Positions 25,058 to 34,900 of a stretch of DNA of 64,000 nt are shown piece after piece. The stretch covers positions 992,001 to 1,056,000 of the forward strand of contig NZ_CP029608.1 of NCBI RefSeq assembly GCF_003352185.1, read 5' to 3'. This DNA is from Pseudomonas kribbensis. Lineage in GTDB: Bacteria > Pseudomonadota > Gammaproteobacteria > Pseudomonadales > Pseudomonadaceae. Both the position numbers and the translations under genes were made by a program. How positions within the stretch are numbered: the first letter of the stretch is position 1; each line of letters begins with the position of its first letter. Below the pieces are notes generated by a model. It had not been told where the DNA came from, did not search any database, and worked only from the letters and a program-made list of their open reading frames with translations.

Positions 25058-25999
25058 ATGCTGGCAATCTTCCTCGAAACCCTGAACATCACCGCGCCGG
25101 TGTTTGCCATGCTGTTTCTGGGTGTGCTGCTCAAACGCATCGAATGGATCAACGACAACTTCATCCACACGGCGTCGTCGCTGGTGTTCAACGTCAGCAT
25201 GCCGGCACTGCTGTTTCTCGGCATCCTGCATGCCGACCTGCATGCCGCGCTGCAACCGGCGCTGCTGATCTACTTCGCCGTCGCCACCCTGGCCAGTTTT
25301 GCCTTGGCCTGGGGCTGGGCGATTCTCCGCTGCCCGCGCGAGGATCGCGGCATCTACACGCAAGGTGCGTTTCGCGGCAACAACGGGGTGATCGGTCTGG
25401 CGCTGGCGGCGAGCATGTACGGTGACTACGGGATTTCCCTCGGAGCGATTCTCGCGGCGCTGGTGATCCTGTTCTACAACACCCTGTCGACCATTGTGCT
25501 GGCGGTGTACAGCCCGGTGATCAAGTCCGATCCATGGAGCATCTGCAAAAGCGTGTTCAGCAATCCGCTGATCATCAGCGTCATCGCTGCGGCGCCGTTT
25601 GCCTGGTTCAAGATCGGTCTGCCGGGCTGGCTGGAAACGTCCGGCCAGTACCTGGCGCAAACCACGCTGCCACTGGCGTTGATCTGCATCGGCGGCACGC
25701 TGTCGCTGGCGGCGCTGCGCAAGAGCGGGAGCATGGCGCTCAGTTCCAGTCTGGTGAAGATGATCGGCCTGCCGGTGCTCGCGACACTGGGTGCCTGGCT
25801 ATGGGGCTTTCGCGGGGCGGAGCTGGGGATTCTGTTTCTGTACTTCGGCAGCCCGACGGCGGCCGCCAGTTTTGTCATGGCACGGGCGGCCCAGGGCAAT
25901 CATGAACTGGCGGCGGCGATCATCGTGTTGACCACGTTGATGGCGGCGGTGACCACCAACGTCGGGATCTTTCTGTTGCAGTGGGGCGGGTGGATCTGA
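25058..25999 (+). CDS. AEC-family (auxin efflux carrier-like) transporter
   Basis: A 313-residue integral membrane protein with about ten hydrophobic helices in two halves. It opens MLAIFLETLNITAPVFAMLFLGVLLKRIEWIN, has the typical VFNVSMPALLFLGI stretch of the first half, FRGNNGVIGLALA at the middle crossover, and TLPLALICIGGTLSLAALR plus YFGSPTAAASFVMARA in the second. Bacterial AEC proteins carry malonate, malate or similar organic anions; the substrate here is unknown. ATG 25058 has AAGG 9 bases upstream. It is 95 bases after garD with a hairpin between, so it may or may not belong to the aldarate regulon. Confidence 0.82.
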   Translation: MLAIFLETLNITAPVFAMLFLGVLLKRIEWINDNFIHTASSLVFNVSMPALLFLGILHADLHAALQPALLIYFAVATLASFALAWGWAILRCPREDRGIYTQGAFRGNNGVIGLALAASMYGDYGISLGAILAALVILFYNTLSTIVLAVYSPVIKSDPWSICKSVFSNPLIISVIAAAPFAWFKIGLPGWLETSGQYLAQTTLPLALICIGGTLSLAALRKSGSMALSSSLVKMIGLPVLATLGAWLWGFRGAELGILFLYFGSPTAAASFVMARAAQGNHELAAAIIVLTTLMAAVTTNVGIFLLQWGGWI

Positions 26000-26008
26000 G
26001 GCTGGCTG

Positions 26009-26389
26009 TTACTCAGGCTTCTGGTAACTGTCGATCACTTCCTGCGCTGCCCGAAACGCATCGATCGCCGCCGGCACCCCGGCGTACACCGCGCAATGCA
26101 GCAGCGCCTCGCGGATCTCGTCGACCGTGCAGCCATTGTTCAACGCGCCGCGCACGTGGCCCTTCAATTCCTGCGGGCACTTCAACGCGGTCAGCGCGGC
26201 GAGGGTGATCAGGCTGCGGGTCTTCAGCGGCAGACCTTCGCGATTCCACACACCGCCCCAGGCGTGTTCGTTGACGAAATCCTGCAAGGGTTGGGTGAAC
26301 TCAGTGGCATTGCCCAGGGCGCGGTCGACGAACGCGTCACCCATTACCTGGCGGCGGATTTCGACCCCGGATTTCTTCGATTCGGTCAT
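26009..26389 (-). CDS. Carboxymuconolactone decarboxylase family protein (PcaC-like)
   Basis: A 126-residue all-helical protein of the CMD/AhpD-like family: VMGDAFVDRALGNATEFTQPLQDFVNEHAWGGVWNREGLPLKTRSLITLAALTAL, then GHVRGALNNGCTVDEIREALLHCAVYAGVPAAIDAFR. The pattern EHAWGGVW...GLP and NNGCT matches gamma-carboxymuconolactone decarboxylase rather than AhpD, which needs a CxxC motif that is absent. A role in protocatechuate breakdown is possible, but no other pca genes are in the window, so it may act on another lactone. Its ATG overlaps the stop of the antiporter gene (ATGA), indicating coupling. Confidence 0.8.
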   Translation of the reverse strand: MTESKKSGVEIRRQVMGDAFVDRALGNATEFTQPLQDFVNEHAWGGVWNREGLPLKTRSLITLAALTALKCPQELKGHVRGALNNGCTVDEIREALLHCAVYAGVPAAIDAFRAAQEVIDSYQKPE

Positions 26390-27471
26390 GGCACATCCCT
26401 CTTGTGGTGTTGGCGGCGCCAGGCGCGCACCGACGTAAAAAACAAAAACGTCAGCAGCGTTGGCAGGACATAGAACAGCATCAACCGTTCGAGCTTGCCG
26501 GCGAGCGGCATGCCGGTGGTGAACGACACCACATGCAGCGCATACGCCAGATACAAGCCGAGCAGTAGCAAGCCTTCAGCCCGGGTCACGCGGTAGCCGG
26601 AATAGAACACCGGCAGGCACAGCGTGGCGACGCCGAGCATCACCGGCAGGTCGAAATCCAGCGCGTTGGGCGACACCGACAGTGGTGTCGGGGCGATCAA
26701 CGCGGTGATGCCGAGGACCCCGAGCAGGTTGAACAGGTTGGCGCCGATCACGTTGCCCACGGCAATGTCCCGCTGACCGCGCAATGCGGCGATCAACGAA
26801 GTGGCGAGTTCCGGCAGCGAAGTACCGACCGCGACCACGGTCAGGCCGATCACCCGTTCGGAGAATCCGAGATCGGTGGCTACTGCGACAGCGGCACCCA
26901 GCAACAAATGTCCGGCGAACACCAGCATGGCGAGACCGGCGACGATCATCAGCAGGCTGGTGAACCAGGGGGCGGGTTGAGTCTGAGGATGATCGGAATG
27001 TGGCCGGCCCGAGTGCCGCGACTGGCGCAGCAGCAAGCCGAGGTACAACCCCAGAGCCGCCAGCAGCAGGATGCCGTCGAAACGGCCGATCTCTTCGTTC
27101 CAGGCCAGCACGAACACCAGCAGGCTGGCGCCGATCATCAGCGGGATGTCGAGGCGCACCAGTTGCCGTGAGACGCGCAATGGGATGATCAGCGCCGACA
27201 GGCCGAGGGTCACGAGGATGTTGAAAATGCTGCTGCCGATCACGCTGCCGACTGCGATGTCGGAGTTGTGCGTCAGGGTCGCTTGCAGGCTGACCGCCAT
27301 TTGCGGGGCGCTGCTGCCGAGGGCGACGATGGTCAGACCGATGATCAGCGGCCGCACATGCAGGCGCGCGGCCAGGCGCACGGCGGCGCGCACCATCAGT
27401 TCGGCACCGGCGATCAGCAGGAACAATCCGCAGAGCAGTTCGATCACGTTGATCAGCGGTAAATCGGTCAA
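26386..27471 (-). CDS. Calcium/sodium-type cation antiporter (CaCA family, YrbG-like)
   Basis: An inner-membrane exchanger of about 361 residues with two inverted five-helix halves. The alpha-repeats read GSSAPQMAVSL (first) and GTSLPELATSL (second). The usual acidic residue in the first repeat (PEL) is Gln here, which may change ion specificity. The N-terminal boundary is uncertain: no ATG is suitably placed, and the best starts are TTG 27471 (MTDLPLINVIELL) or GTG 27447 (MIELLCG); an ATG at 27540 lies inside rlpA. It overlaps the PcaC-like gene by 4 bases and follows rlpA closely, so all three may share a transcript. Confidence 0.8.
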   Translation of the reverse strand: MTDLPLINVIELLCGLFLLIAGAELMVRAAVRLAARLHVRPLIIGLTIVALGSSAPQMAVSLQATLTHNSDIAVGSVIGSSIFNILVTLGLSALIIPLRVSRQLVRLDIPLMIGASLLVFVLAWNEEIGRFDGILLLAALGLYLGLLLRQSRHSGRPHSDHPQTQPAPWFTSLLMIVAGLAMLVFAGHLLLGAAVAVATDLGFSERVIGLTVVAVGTSLPELATSLIAALRGQRDIAVGNVIGANLFNLLGVLGITALIAPTPLSVSPNALDFDLPVMLGVATLCLPVFYSGYRVTRAEGLLLLGLYLAYALHVVSFTTGMPLAGKLERLMLFYVLPTLLTFLFFTSVRAWRRQHHKRDVP

Positions 27472-27493
27472 TCCGAAAATGGCGGGCGCTCCA

Positions 27494-27868
27494 TCAGTCG
27501 TCGAGGGCCTGCACGCGAACCCGCGCCGTGCCACTGCCAATCATGCCGAGGCGTTCGGCGGCTTCCCGTGAAACATCGATGATGCGCCCACGGGTGTGTG
27601 GCCCGCGGTCGTTGATACGCACCACGCAGGATTTGTCGTTTTTCAGGTTGGTGACCTTCACCCGGGTGCCGAACGGCAATTGGCGATGGGCGGCGGTCAG
27701 GGAATTCTGGTTGAACGCTTCGCCGCTGGCGGTGCGTTTACCGTGGTGTTTGGCTCCGTAATAGGAGGCGACGCCGGTCTGGTCGTAACCGTGCGGGTCG
27801 ATGACATCGGTGCTGGCGCAACCGGCCAGCAGGGAAAGCAGGGCGCAGCTGATGAATAGACGCTTCAT
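27494..27868 (-). CDS. RlpA-family lipoprotein (double-psi beta-barrel)
   Basis: A 124-residue lipoprotein with signal sequence MKRLFISCALLSLLAG and lipobox Cys17. The mature part is a DPBB domain: TGVASYYGAKHHGKRTASGEAFNQNSLTAAHRQLPFGTRVKVTNLKNDKSCVVRINDRGPHTRGRIIDVSREAAERLG. The conserved acidic residues of RlpA lytic transglycosylases are present (SGE and NDRGP), so cleavage of naked glycan at septa is possible. It lacks the C-terminal SPOR domain of full RlpA, so it would need other targeting. It is a second, short RlpA-type gene rather than rlpA itself. Confidence 0.85.
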   Translation of the reverse strand: MKRLFISCALLSLLAGCASTDVIDPHGYDQTGVASYYGAKHHGKRTASGEAFNQNSLTAAHRQLPFGTRVKVTNLKNDKSCVVRINDRGPHTRGRIIDVSREAAERLGMIGSGTARVRVQALDD

Positions 27869-27890
27869 TCAAAGGTTTCCCGAAAACAGA

Positions 27891-27918
27891 TGTGGGAGCC
27901 AGCCTGCCGGCTCCCACA
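27891..27918. repeat. REP-like hairpin between gatB and the RlpA-like gene
   Basis: TGTGGGAGCC (27891-27900) and GGCTCCCACA (27909-27918) are perfect arms around AGCCTGCC. It carries the GTGGGAGC core of the REP-like family and lies downstream of gatB, where it may protect the transcript end. Confidence 0.6.
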
Positions 27919-27956
27919 GGGAATGGAGCCAGGCGTTGGAACTGGCCCCATTTTCA

Positions 27957-29402
27957 TCAGCCTTCGAGCTTGCTTTTCAGCAGTTCGTTCACTTGCTGCG
28001 GGTTGGCCTTGCCCTTGGAGGCTTTCATGGCCTGACCGACGAAGAAACCGAACATCTTGCCGCGCTTGGCTTCGTCTGCCGCACGGTATTGCTCGACCTG
28101 CTCGGCGTTGGCCGCGAGCATTTCGTCCAGCACCGCCGAAATCGCGCCGGTGTCGGTAACCTGCTTCAGGCCGCGTTTCTCGATGATCTCGTCTGCGCTG
28201 CCTTCGCCATTGGCCATCGCTTCGAACACCACCTTGGCGATCTTGCCGGAGATGGTGTTGTCCTTGATGCGCAACAGCATGCCGCCCAGTTGCTCGGCGG
28301 AAACCGGCGAATCCTCGATGTCCAGGTTCTGCTTGTTGAGCAGGCTGCCCAACTCGACCATCACCCAGTTCGCCGCCAGTTTGGCGTCGCCGCCAATGCT
28401 CGCGACTTTCTCGAAGTAGTCCGCCTGCTCACGGCTGGTGGCCAGCACGTTGGCGTCGTAGGCCGACAGACCGAAGGCACTCTGGAAGCGCTCGCGCTTC
28501 TGCGGTGGCAGTTCCGGCAGGGTGGCGCGCACGTCGTTGAGGAACGAGTCCTCGATGACCACCGGCAGCAGGTCCGGATCAGGGAAGTAACGGTAGTCGT
28601 TGGCTTCTTCCTTGCTGCGCATCGGACGGGTTTCGTCCTTGTTCGGATCGTACAGACGGGTCTGCTGGATCACTTTGCCGCCGTCTTCGATCAGGTCGAT
28701 CTGACGCTGGATCTCGGAGTTGATCGCCTTCTCGATGAAGCGGAACGAGTTGACGTTCTTGATCTCGCAGCGGGTGCCGAACTCGACCTGGCCTTTCGGA
28801 CGCACCGACACGTTGCAGTCGCAACGCAGCGAGCCTTCGGCCATGTTGCCGTCGCAGATGCCCAGGTAGCGCACCAGCGCGTGGATCGCCTTGACGTAGG
28901 CCACGGCTTCCTTGGCGCTGCGCATGTCAGGCTCGGAAACGATTTCCAGCAGCGGCGTGCCGGCACGGTTCAGGTCGATGCCGGTGGCGCCGCTGAATTC
29001 TTCGTGCAGGCTCTTGCCGGCGTCTTCTTCCAGGTGCGCGCGGGTGATGCCGACGCGTTTGACCGTGCCGTCTTCCAGGGCGATGTCCAGGTGGCCCTTG
29101 CCGACGATCGGCAATTCCATCTGGCTGATCTGGTAGCCCTTCGGCAGGTCCGGGTAGAAGTAGTTCTTGCGGGCGAACACGTTGTGCTGACCGATCTCGG
29201 CGTCAATCGCCAGACCGAACATCACCGCCATGCGCACCGCTTCCTGGTTGAGCACCGGCAGCACGCCGGGCATGCCCAGATCGATCAGGCTGGCCTGGGT
29301 GTTCGGCTCGGAGCCGAACTGGGTGGAACTACCGGAAAAGATTTTCGACCGGGTGGTGAGCTGGGTGTGAATCTCCAGCCCGATCACGACTTCCCATTGC
29401 AT
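27957..29402 (-). CDS. gatB: Aspartyl/glutamyl-tRNA amidotransferase subunit B
   Basis: A 481-residue subunit of GatCAB, which converts Asp-tRNA(Asn) and Glu-tRNA(Gln) to the amidated forms. GatB phosphorylates the acyl group and holds the tRNA. The opening [27 protein letters not shown], the [14 protein letters not shown] motif and the C-terminal YqeY-like helical domain ([18 protein letters not shown] to [11 protein letters not shown]) are intact. GAGGAG precedes ATG 29402, 10 bases after gatA. It is last in the gatC-gatA-gatB operon. Confidence 0.97.
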   Translation of the reverse strand: MQWEVVIGLEIHTQLTTRSKIFSGSSTQFGSEPNTQASLIDLGMPGVLPVLNQEAVRMAVMFGLAIDAEIGQHNVFARKNYFYPDLPKGYQISQMELPIVGKGHLDIALEDGTVKRVGITRAHLEEDAGKSLHEEFSGATGIDLNRAGTPLLEIVSEPDMRSAKEAVAYVKAIHALVRYLGICDGNMAEGSLRCDCNVSVRPKGQVEFGTRCEIKNVNSFRFIEKAINSEIQRQIDLIEDGGKVIQQTRLYDPNKDETRPMRSKEEANDYRYFPDPDLLPVVIEDSFLNDVRATLPELPPQKRERFQSAFGLSAYDANVLATSREQADYFEKVASIGGDAKLAANWVMVELGSLLNKQNLDIEDSPVSAEQLGGMLLRIKDNTISGKIAKVVFEAMANGEGSADEIIEKRGLKQVTDTGAISAVLDEMLAANAEQVEQYRAADEAKRGKMFGFFVGQAMKASKGKANPQQVNELLKSKLEG

Positions 29403-29412
29403 GTGTGTCTCC

Positions 29413-30864
29413 TCAGAAGCCGGTTGGGGTGCGGGTGTGCCAGTCAGTGTTCAGCTGATACTGGTGGGCAACGTTCAACAGGCGACCTTCCTGGAAATAC
29501 GGAGCGAGCAGTTGCACGCCGACCGGCAGACCGTCGACGAAACCGGCCGGCATCGACAGGCCCGGCAGGCCCGCGAGGTTGGCGGTGATGGTGTAGACGT
29601 CTTCCAGGTAGGCAGCGACCGGGTCGCTGTTCTTGGCGCCGAGTTTCCAGGCCGGGTTTGGCGTGGTCGGGCCGAGGATGATGTCGACTTCATTAAAGGC
29701 AGCCATGAAGTCGTTCTTCACCAGGCGACGGATCTTCTGCGCTTTCAGGTAGTAGGCGTCGTAGTAACCGGCGGACAGCGCGTAGGCACCGACCATGATC
29801 CGGCGCTGTACTTCGGCACCGAAGCCTTCGCCGCGGGAACGCTTGTACAGGTCTTCCAGGTTCTTCGGGTCTTCGCAGCGATGGCCGAAGCGCACGCCGT
29901 CGAAACGCGACAGGTTGGAGGACGCTTCTGCCGGGGCGATCACGTAGTACGCAGGAATCGCGTGCTGCATGTTCGGCAGGCTGATTTCCTTGATCACGGC
30001 ACCGAGCTTTTGCAGCTCCTTGATGCTGTTCTGGATCAGGTCGGCAATGCGCGGGTCGAGACCGGCACCGAAGTATTCCTTCGGCACGCCGATGCGCAGG
30101 CCTTGCAGCGAGCCATTCAGACCGGCGGCGTAGTCCGGCACCGGTTCATCGATGCTGGTGGAGTCGTTCGGATCGAAGCCGGCCATACCTTGCAACAAAA
30201 TCGCGCAGTCTTCGGCAGTACGAGCCAGAGGGCCACCCTGATCGAGGCTGGAGGCGTAAGCGATCATGCCCCAGCGCGAAACACGACCGTAGGTCGGTTT
30301 CAGGCCGGTGAGGTTGGTGAACGCGGCCGGCTGGCGGATCGAACCGCCGGTGTCGGTGGCCGTGGCGGCTGGCAACAGACGAGCGGCAACTGCCGCCGCC
30401 GAGCCACCGGACGAACCGCCCGGTACGTGTTCCAGGTTCCACGGGTTTTTCACCGCGCCGTACCAGCTCGACTCGTTGGCCGAACCCATGGCGAATTCGT
30501 CCATGTTGGTCTTGCCCAGGGTCACGGTGCCGGCGGCAGCCAGTTTCGAAACCACGGTGGCGTCGTACGGGGCCTTGAAGTTGTCGAGCATCTTCGAGCC
30601 GCAGCTGGTGCGGATGCCCTGGGTGCAGAACAGGTCTTTGTGGGCGATCGGCGCGCCGAGCAGGGCGCCGCTCTCACCGTTGGCCCGGCGCACGTCGGCG
30701 GCTTTCGCCTGCTCGAGGGCCAGCTCTTCGGTGAGGCTGATGAAGCTGTTGAGCTGCGGATCGAGCTGGGAAATGCGCGCCAGCAGGACCTTGGTCAGCT
30801 CTTCGGAGGAAAACTTTTTATCGGCGAGACCGCGGGCGATCTCGGCCAGAGTCATTTGATGCAT
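29413..30864 (-). CDS. gatA: Aspartyl/glutamyl-tRNA amidotransferase subunit A
   Basis: A 483-residue amidase subunit that releases ammonia from glutamine for GatB. The amidase-signature triad is visible: Lys76 in PIAHKD, Ser151 in [15 protein letters not shown] and Ser175 in [10 protein letters not shown]. The start may be ATG 30864 ([10 protein letters not shown]) or the ATG three codons later; the first is used here because of the upstream purine-rich GGGAAAGAG. It lies 16 bases after gatC. Confidence 0.97.
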   Translation of the reverse strand: MHQMTLAEIARGLADKKFSSEELTKVLLARISQLDPQLNSFISLTEELALEQAKAADVRRANGESGALLGAPIAHKDLFCTQGIRTSCGSKMLDNFKAPYDATVVSKLAAAGTVTLGKTNMDEFAMGSANESSWYGAVKNPWNLEHVPGGSSGGSAAAVAARLLPAATATDTGGSIRQPAAFTNLTGLKPTYGRVSRWGMIAYASSLDQGGPLARTAEDCAILLQGMAGFDPNDSTSIDEPVPDYAAGLNGSLQGLRIGVPKEYFGAGLDPRIADLIQNSIKELQKLGAVIKEISLPNMQHAIPAYYVIAPAEASSNLSRFDGVRFGHRCEDPKNLEDLYKRSRGEGFGAEVQRRIMVGAYALSAGYYDAYYLKAQKIRRLVKNDFMAAFNEVDIILGPTTPNPAWKLGAKNSDPVAAYLEDVYTITANLAGLPGLSMPAGFVDGLPVGVQLLAPYFQEGRLLNVAHQYQLNTDWHTRTPTGF

Positions 30865-30880
30865 TGCAGGCTCTTTCCCT

Positions 30881-31168
30881 TTAGTCGATGACTTTCGGAA
30901 CCAGATACAGGCCGTTTTCGACCGCTGGTGCGATGGACTGATAAGCCTCGCGGTTATTGCTTTCGGTCACGACGTCGGCGCGCAGGCGCTGACTGGCTTC
31001 CAGCGGGTGGGCCAGCGGCTCGATACCGTCGGTATTGACCGCCTGCATTTCGTCGACCAGCCCGAGAATGCTGTTGAGGGCCGAAGTGATGTGTGGAAGA
31101 TCGGCGTCATTCAGGCCAAGGCTGGCCAGATGAGCGATTTTTTCCACGTCGGAGCGTTCTAGCGCCAT
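30881..31168 (-). CDS. gatC: Aspartyl/glutamyl-tRNA amidotransferase subunit C
   Basis: A 95-residue scaffold subunit that wraps around GatA and stabilises the GatAB complex. [55 protein letters not shown] is the normal GatC pattern. It is the first gene of the gat operon and is divergent from mreB across a 211-base gap that must hold both promoters. Confidence 0.95.
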
Positions 31169-31367
31169 CGGGTTTCTCCAGTGGAAAACAGGACGGACGG
31201 CGTCCGTGTGTTAGATTGTCGGAACACTACCGCACTTCTACGGTCATAAGGCCGCGATTGTGGGGCTTGGTGCACAGAAAAGCGGCCAATTTAACATATT
31301 GGCGCCTTGCCCAAAATCCCTGTCGTTGTTAGAGTTTGCCGCACTTTTTTACCCACGCGTTGCCTAG

Positions 31368-32417
<1,050 letters not shown>

Positions 32418-32558
32418 GTCGCCGGGTGCAATACGTGGGTGAGCGCGCAGGCAGCACTTTGCAGTGCTGCCTGTTGGCGTTTATCTTCTGTCAGTCTTCA
32501 TCCAGGCCGGTTTGATGCCGTATGAATAAACAGAACATTTGCCTGGGAGGAGCGGCCT

Positions 32559-33692
32559 ATTAAACCGCTTTTCGCCAAGGGCCCCTCACTGGGCGTGCGC
32601 TTGTTGGTGCTGGCCGTGCTGTCGGTCGCGCTGATGGTGGTCGATGCCCGTTTCAGCCTGCTCAAGCCTGCCCGCAGCCAGATGTCGCTGGTGCTGATGG
32701 ACGCTTACTGGATCACCGACCTGCCCGGCAGGCTGTGGGAAGGTGTCGCCAGTCAGTTCGGCAGCCGCACCGAGCTGGTCGCCGAAAACGAAAAACTCAA
32801 GACCGAGAACCTGCTGTTGCAGGGCCGCATGCAGAAGCTTGCCGCCCTCACCGAGCAGAACGTCCGTCTGCGCGAGTTGCTCAATTCCTCTGCGCTGGTC
32901 AACGAGAAGGTCGAAGTGGCCGAGCTGATCGGCATGGACCCGAATCCCTTCACCCATCGCATCATCATCAATAAAGGTGAGCGCGACGGCGTGGTGCTCG
33001 GTCAGCCGGTGCTCGATGCACGCGGCCTGATGGGGCAGGTGGTCGAGCTGATGCCGTACACCTCCCGTGTCCTGCTGCTGACCGACTCGACCCACAGCAT
33101 TCCTGTGCAGGTGAACCGTAACGGTCTGCGGGCGATTGCCAGCGGTACCGGTAACCCTGAACGCCTGGAACTGCGGCATGTGGCCGATACCGCCGATGTC
33201 AAGGAAGGCGATCTGCTGGTCAGCTCCGGCCTGGGCCAGCGCTTCCCGGCCGGTTACCCGGTGGCGACGGTCAAGGAAGTGATCCACGATTCCGGCCAGC
33301 CATTCGCCATTGTCCGTGCCGTGCCGACTGCCGCGCTGAACCGCAGCCGCTACCTGTTGCTGGTGTTCAGCGACAACCGTACGGCTGAAGAACGTGCCAA
33401 CGATGCGGCGCAGGCCCAGGAAAATCTTGATGCGTTTGGCGGTGGCCCGATCATTCCGGCCACAGTGCCGAAAACAGTGAATGCACCGGCTCAGGCTCCT
33501 GCCGCGTCGGGCACGCCAGCCGCTGCACCTGCTGCAGCTACGCCGGCCAAACCCGCCGCGAGCAAGCCGCCAACCAAACCACCCGCAGCGGCTCCGGCAG
33601 CGAGCAAGCCGCCGGCCGCTCAGCCTGCCAGTGCACGGCCGGCCGCCAAACCGCCAGTCACTGCGCCGGCCACCACTGGGGGACGAGAATAA
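32559..33692 (+). CDS. mreC: Rod shape-determining protein MreC, with a non-canonical start
   Basis: Periplasmic, single-helix scaffold of the elongasome, 377 residues if begun at ATT 32559. From there the frame reads IKPLFAKGPSLGVRLLVLAVLSVALMVV, the normal MreC N-terminus with its anchor helix, then a coiled coil (about 75-110) and the two beta-barrel domains. No ATG, GTG or TTG exists in frame between the upstream stop (32523) and GTG 32595. A strong GGGAGGAG (32545-32552) is spaced for ATT 32559, whereas GTG 32595 has none and would clip the helix. AUU initiation is therefore the best reading. The C-terminus carries a roughly 70-residue Ala/Pro/Lys-rich tail. The stop overlaps mreD by one base. 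Confidence 0.88.
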   Translation: MKPLFAKGPSLGVRLLVLAVLSVALMVVDARFSLLKPARSQMSLVLMDAYWITDLPGRLWEGVASQFGSRTELVAENEKLKTENLLLQGRMQKLAALTEQNVRLRELLNSSALVNEKVEVAELIGMDPNPFTHRIIINKGERDGVVLGQPVLDARGLMGQVVELMPYTSRVLLLTDSTHSIPVQVNRNGLRAIASGTGNPERLELRHVADTADVKEGDLLVSSGLGQRFPAGYPVATVKEVIHDSGQPFAIVRAVPTAALNRSRYLLLVFSDNRTAEERANDAAQAQENLDAFGGGPIIPATVPKTVNAPAQAPAASGTPAAAPAAATPAKPAASKPPTKPPAAAPAASKPPAAQPASARPAAKPPVTAPATTGGRE

Positions 33693-34183
33693 TGGTCGGT
33701 GTCAAAGCCTCCCGAAACGGCTGGATCGTCTGGCTGACATTTCTGATCGGCATGCTGCTCAGCGTGTCGCCATTGCCGCAATTCATGGAAATCCTGCGCC
33801 CGCTGTGGCTGGCCCTGCTCCTGGCATTCTGGGCACTGGCCCTGCCGCAAAAGGTCGGCATGGTCACTGCATTTTGCCTCGGGCTGGCTGAAGACGTGCT
33901 GTACGGCACGCTGCTGGGACAGAACGCCTTGATCCTGACGTTGATCACGTTCCTGGTGCTGTCGTTGCAGCAACGCCTGCGAATGTTCCCGATGTGGCAG
34001 CAGTGCCTGGTGATCCTGGTGATCTTCGGCCTCGCGCAGCTTGTGCAATTGTGGCTCAGCGCCCTGACCGGCAACCGCCAGCCGACCCTGGCACTGGTCC
34101 TGCCGGCACTGGTCAGCGCCTTGCTCTGGCCGTGGGTCAGCTTCGCTTTGCGTGGATTGCGCCGGCGCTACAAAATCAACTGA
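33692..34183 (+). CDS. mreD: Rod shape-determining membrane protein MreD
   Basis: A 163-residue inner-membrane protein with about five to six helices ([71 protein letters not shown] and a final helix). The [17 protein letters not shown] segment is the conserved MreD signature. It begins inside the mreC stop codon (TAATG), implying coupled translation. It acts with MreC and RodA/PBP2 in the elongation complex. Confidence 0.94.
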   Translation: MVGVKASRNGWIVWLTFLIGMLLSVSPLPQFMEILRPLWLALLLAFWALALPQKVGMVTAFCLGLAEDVLYGTLLGQNALILTLITFLVLSLQQRLRMFPMWQQCLVILVIFGLAQLVQLWLSALTGNRQPTLALVLPALVSALLWPWVSFALRGLRRRYKIN

Positions 34184-34245
34184 TTCGGTCAGGCATGGGC
34201 CCCACCGGTGCCATGAGGCAGGGCACTCAACAGGGAGATGTTTGG

Positions 34246-34842
34246 ATGAAGCCGCTTTACCTCGCCTCCGGATCGCCGCGTCGGCGTGAATTGCTCACGC
34301 AGGTCGGCGTTCCGTTCACCGCTATCAGTGCGGATATCGATGAAACCCCTTTCGCCAATGAATCCCCATCGGCCTATGTCGAGCGCCTGGCGCGCGGCAA
34401 GGCTGAGGCCGGGCAGCGCTCTGTCGTCAGCGACAAACCGTTTTGCGTGTTGGGCGCCGATACCGCTGTGGTGCTGGACGGCAAAATTCTGGGTAAACCG
34501 GTGGACGAAGCCGACGCATGCGCCATGCTGATGATGTTGTCCGGCAAGGAGCACGAAGTGCTGACCGCCATCGCCGTGCTCGACGGTGAGCGCTGCGAAT
34601 CGCAAGTGGTGCGCAGTCTGGTACGGTTCCGGGCGATCAGCCATGAAGAAGCTGCCGCCTACTGGGCCAGCGGCGAGCCTCGGGACAAGGCCGGCGGTTA
34701 CGGCATTCAGGGACTGGGCGCGGTGTTTGTCGCTGGTCTCAACGGCAGCTATTCAGCTGTGGTCGGTTTGCCGGTGTGCGAAAGCGCAGAACTGCTCGGC
34801 CATTTCGGCATACCCTGTTGGCAAAACCTGAGTGCGCAGTAA
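34246..34842 (+). CDS. maf: Maf-family nucleoside triphosphate pyrophosphatase (YhdE type)
   Basis: A 198-residue house-cleaning pyrophosphatase. Maf motifs are [14 protein letters not shown] (4-17), the DETPF loop, the catalytic acid in [18 protein letters not shown] and the closing [20 protein letters not shown]. The YhdE subgroup acts on dTTP and UTP. ATG 34246 is preceded by GGGAG; a longer frame starting inside mreD is not credible. It is commonly linked to mreBCD and rng, as here. Confidence 0.92.
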   Translation: MKPLYLASGSPRRRELLTQVGVPFTAISADIDETPFANESPSAYVERLARGKAEAGQRSVVSDKPFCVLGADTAVVLDGKILGKPVDEADACAMLMMLSGKEHEVLTAIAVLDGERCESQVVRSLVRFRAISHEEAAAYWASGEPRDKAGGYGIQGLGAVFVAGLNGSYSAVVGLPVCESAELLGHFGIPCWQNLSAQ

Positions 34843-34900
34843 GCGTCGAACGGAACAAGATGCGGCCATTATCGTGAACATGCCTGAACGAGACCCTGCC

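Noticed and set aside
26009..26389. The small helical protein as AhpD-type peroxidase partner
   Set aside because: No CxxC motif is present; the pattern fits carboxymuconolactone decarboxylase instead.
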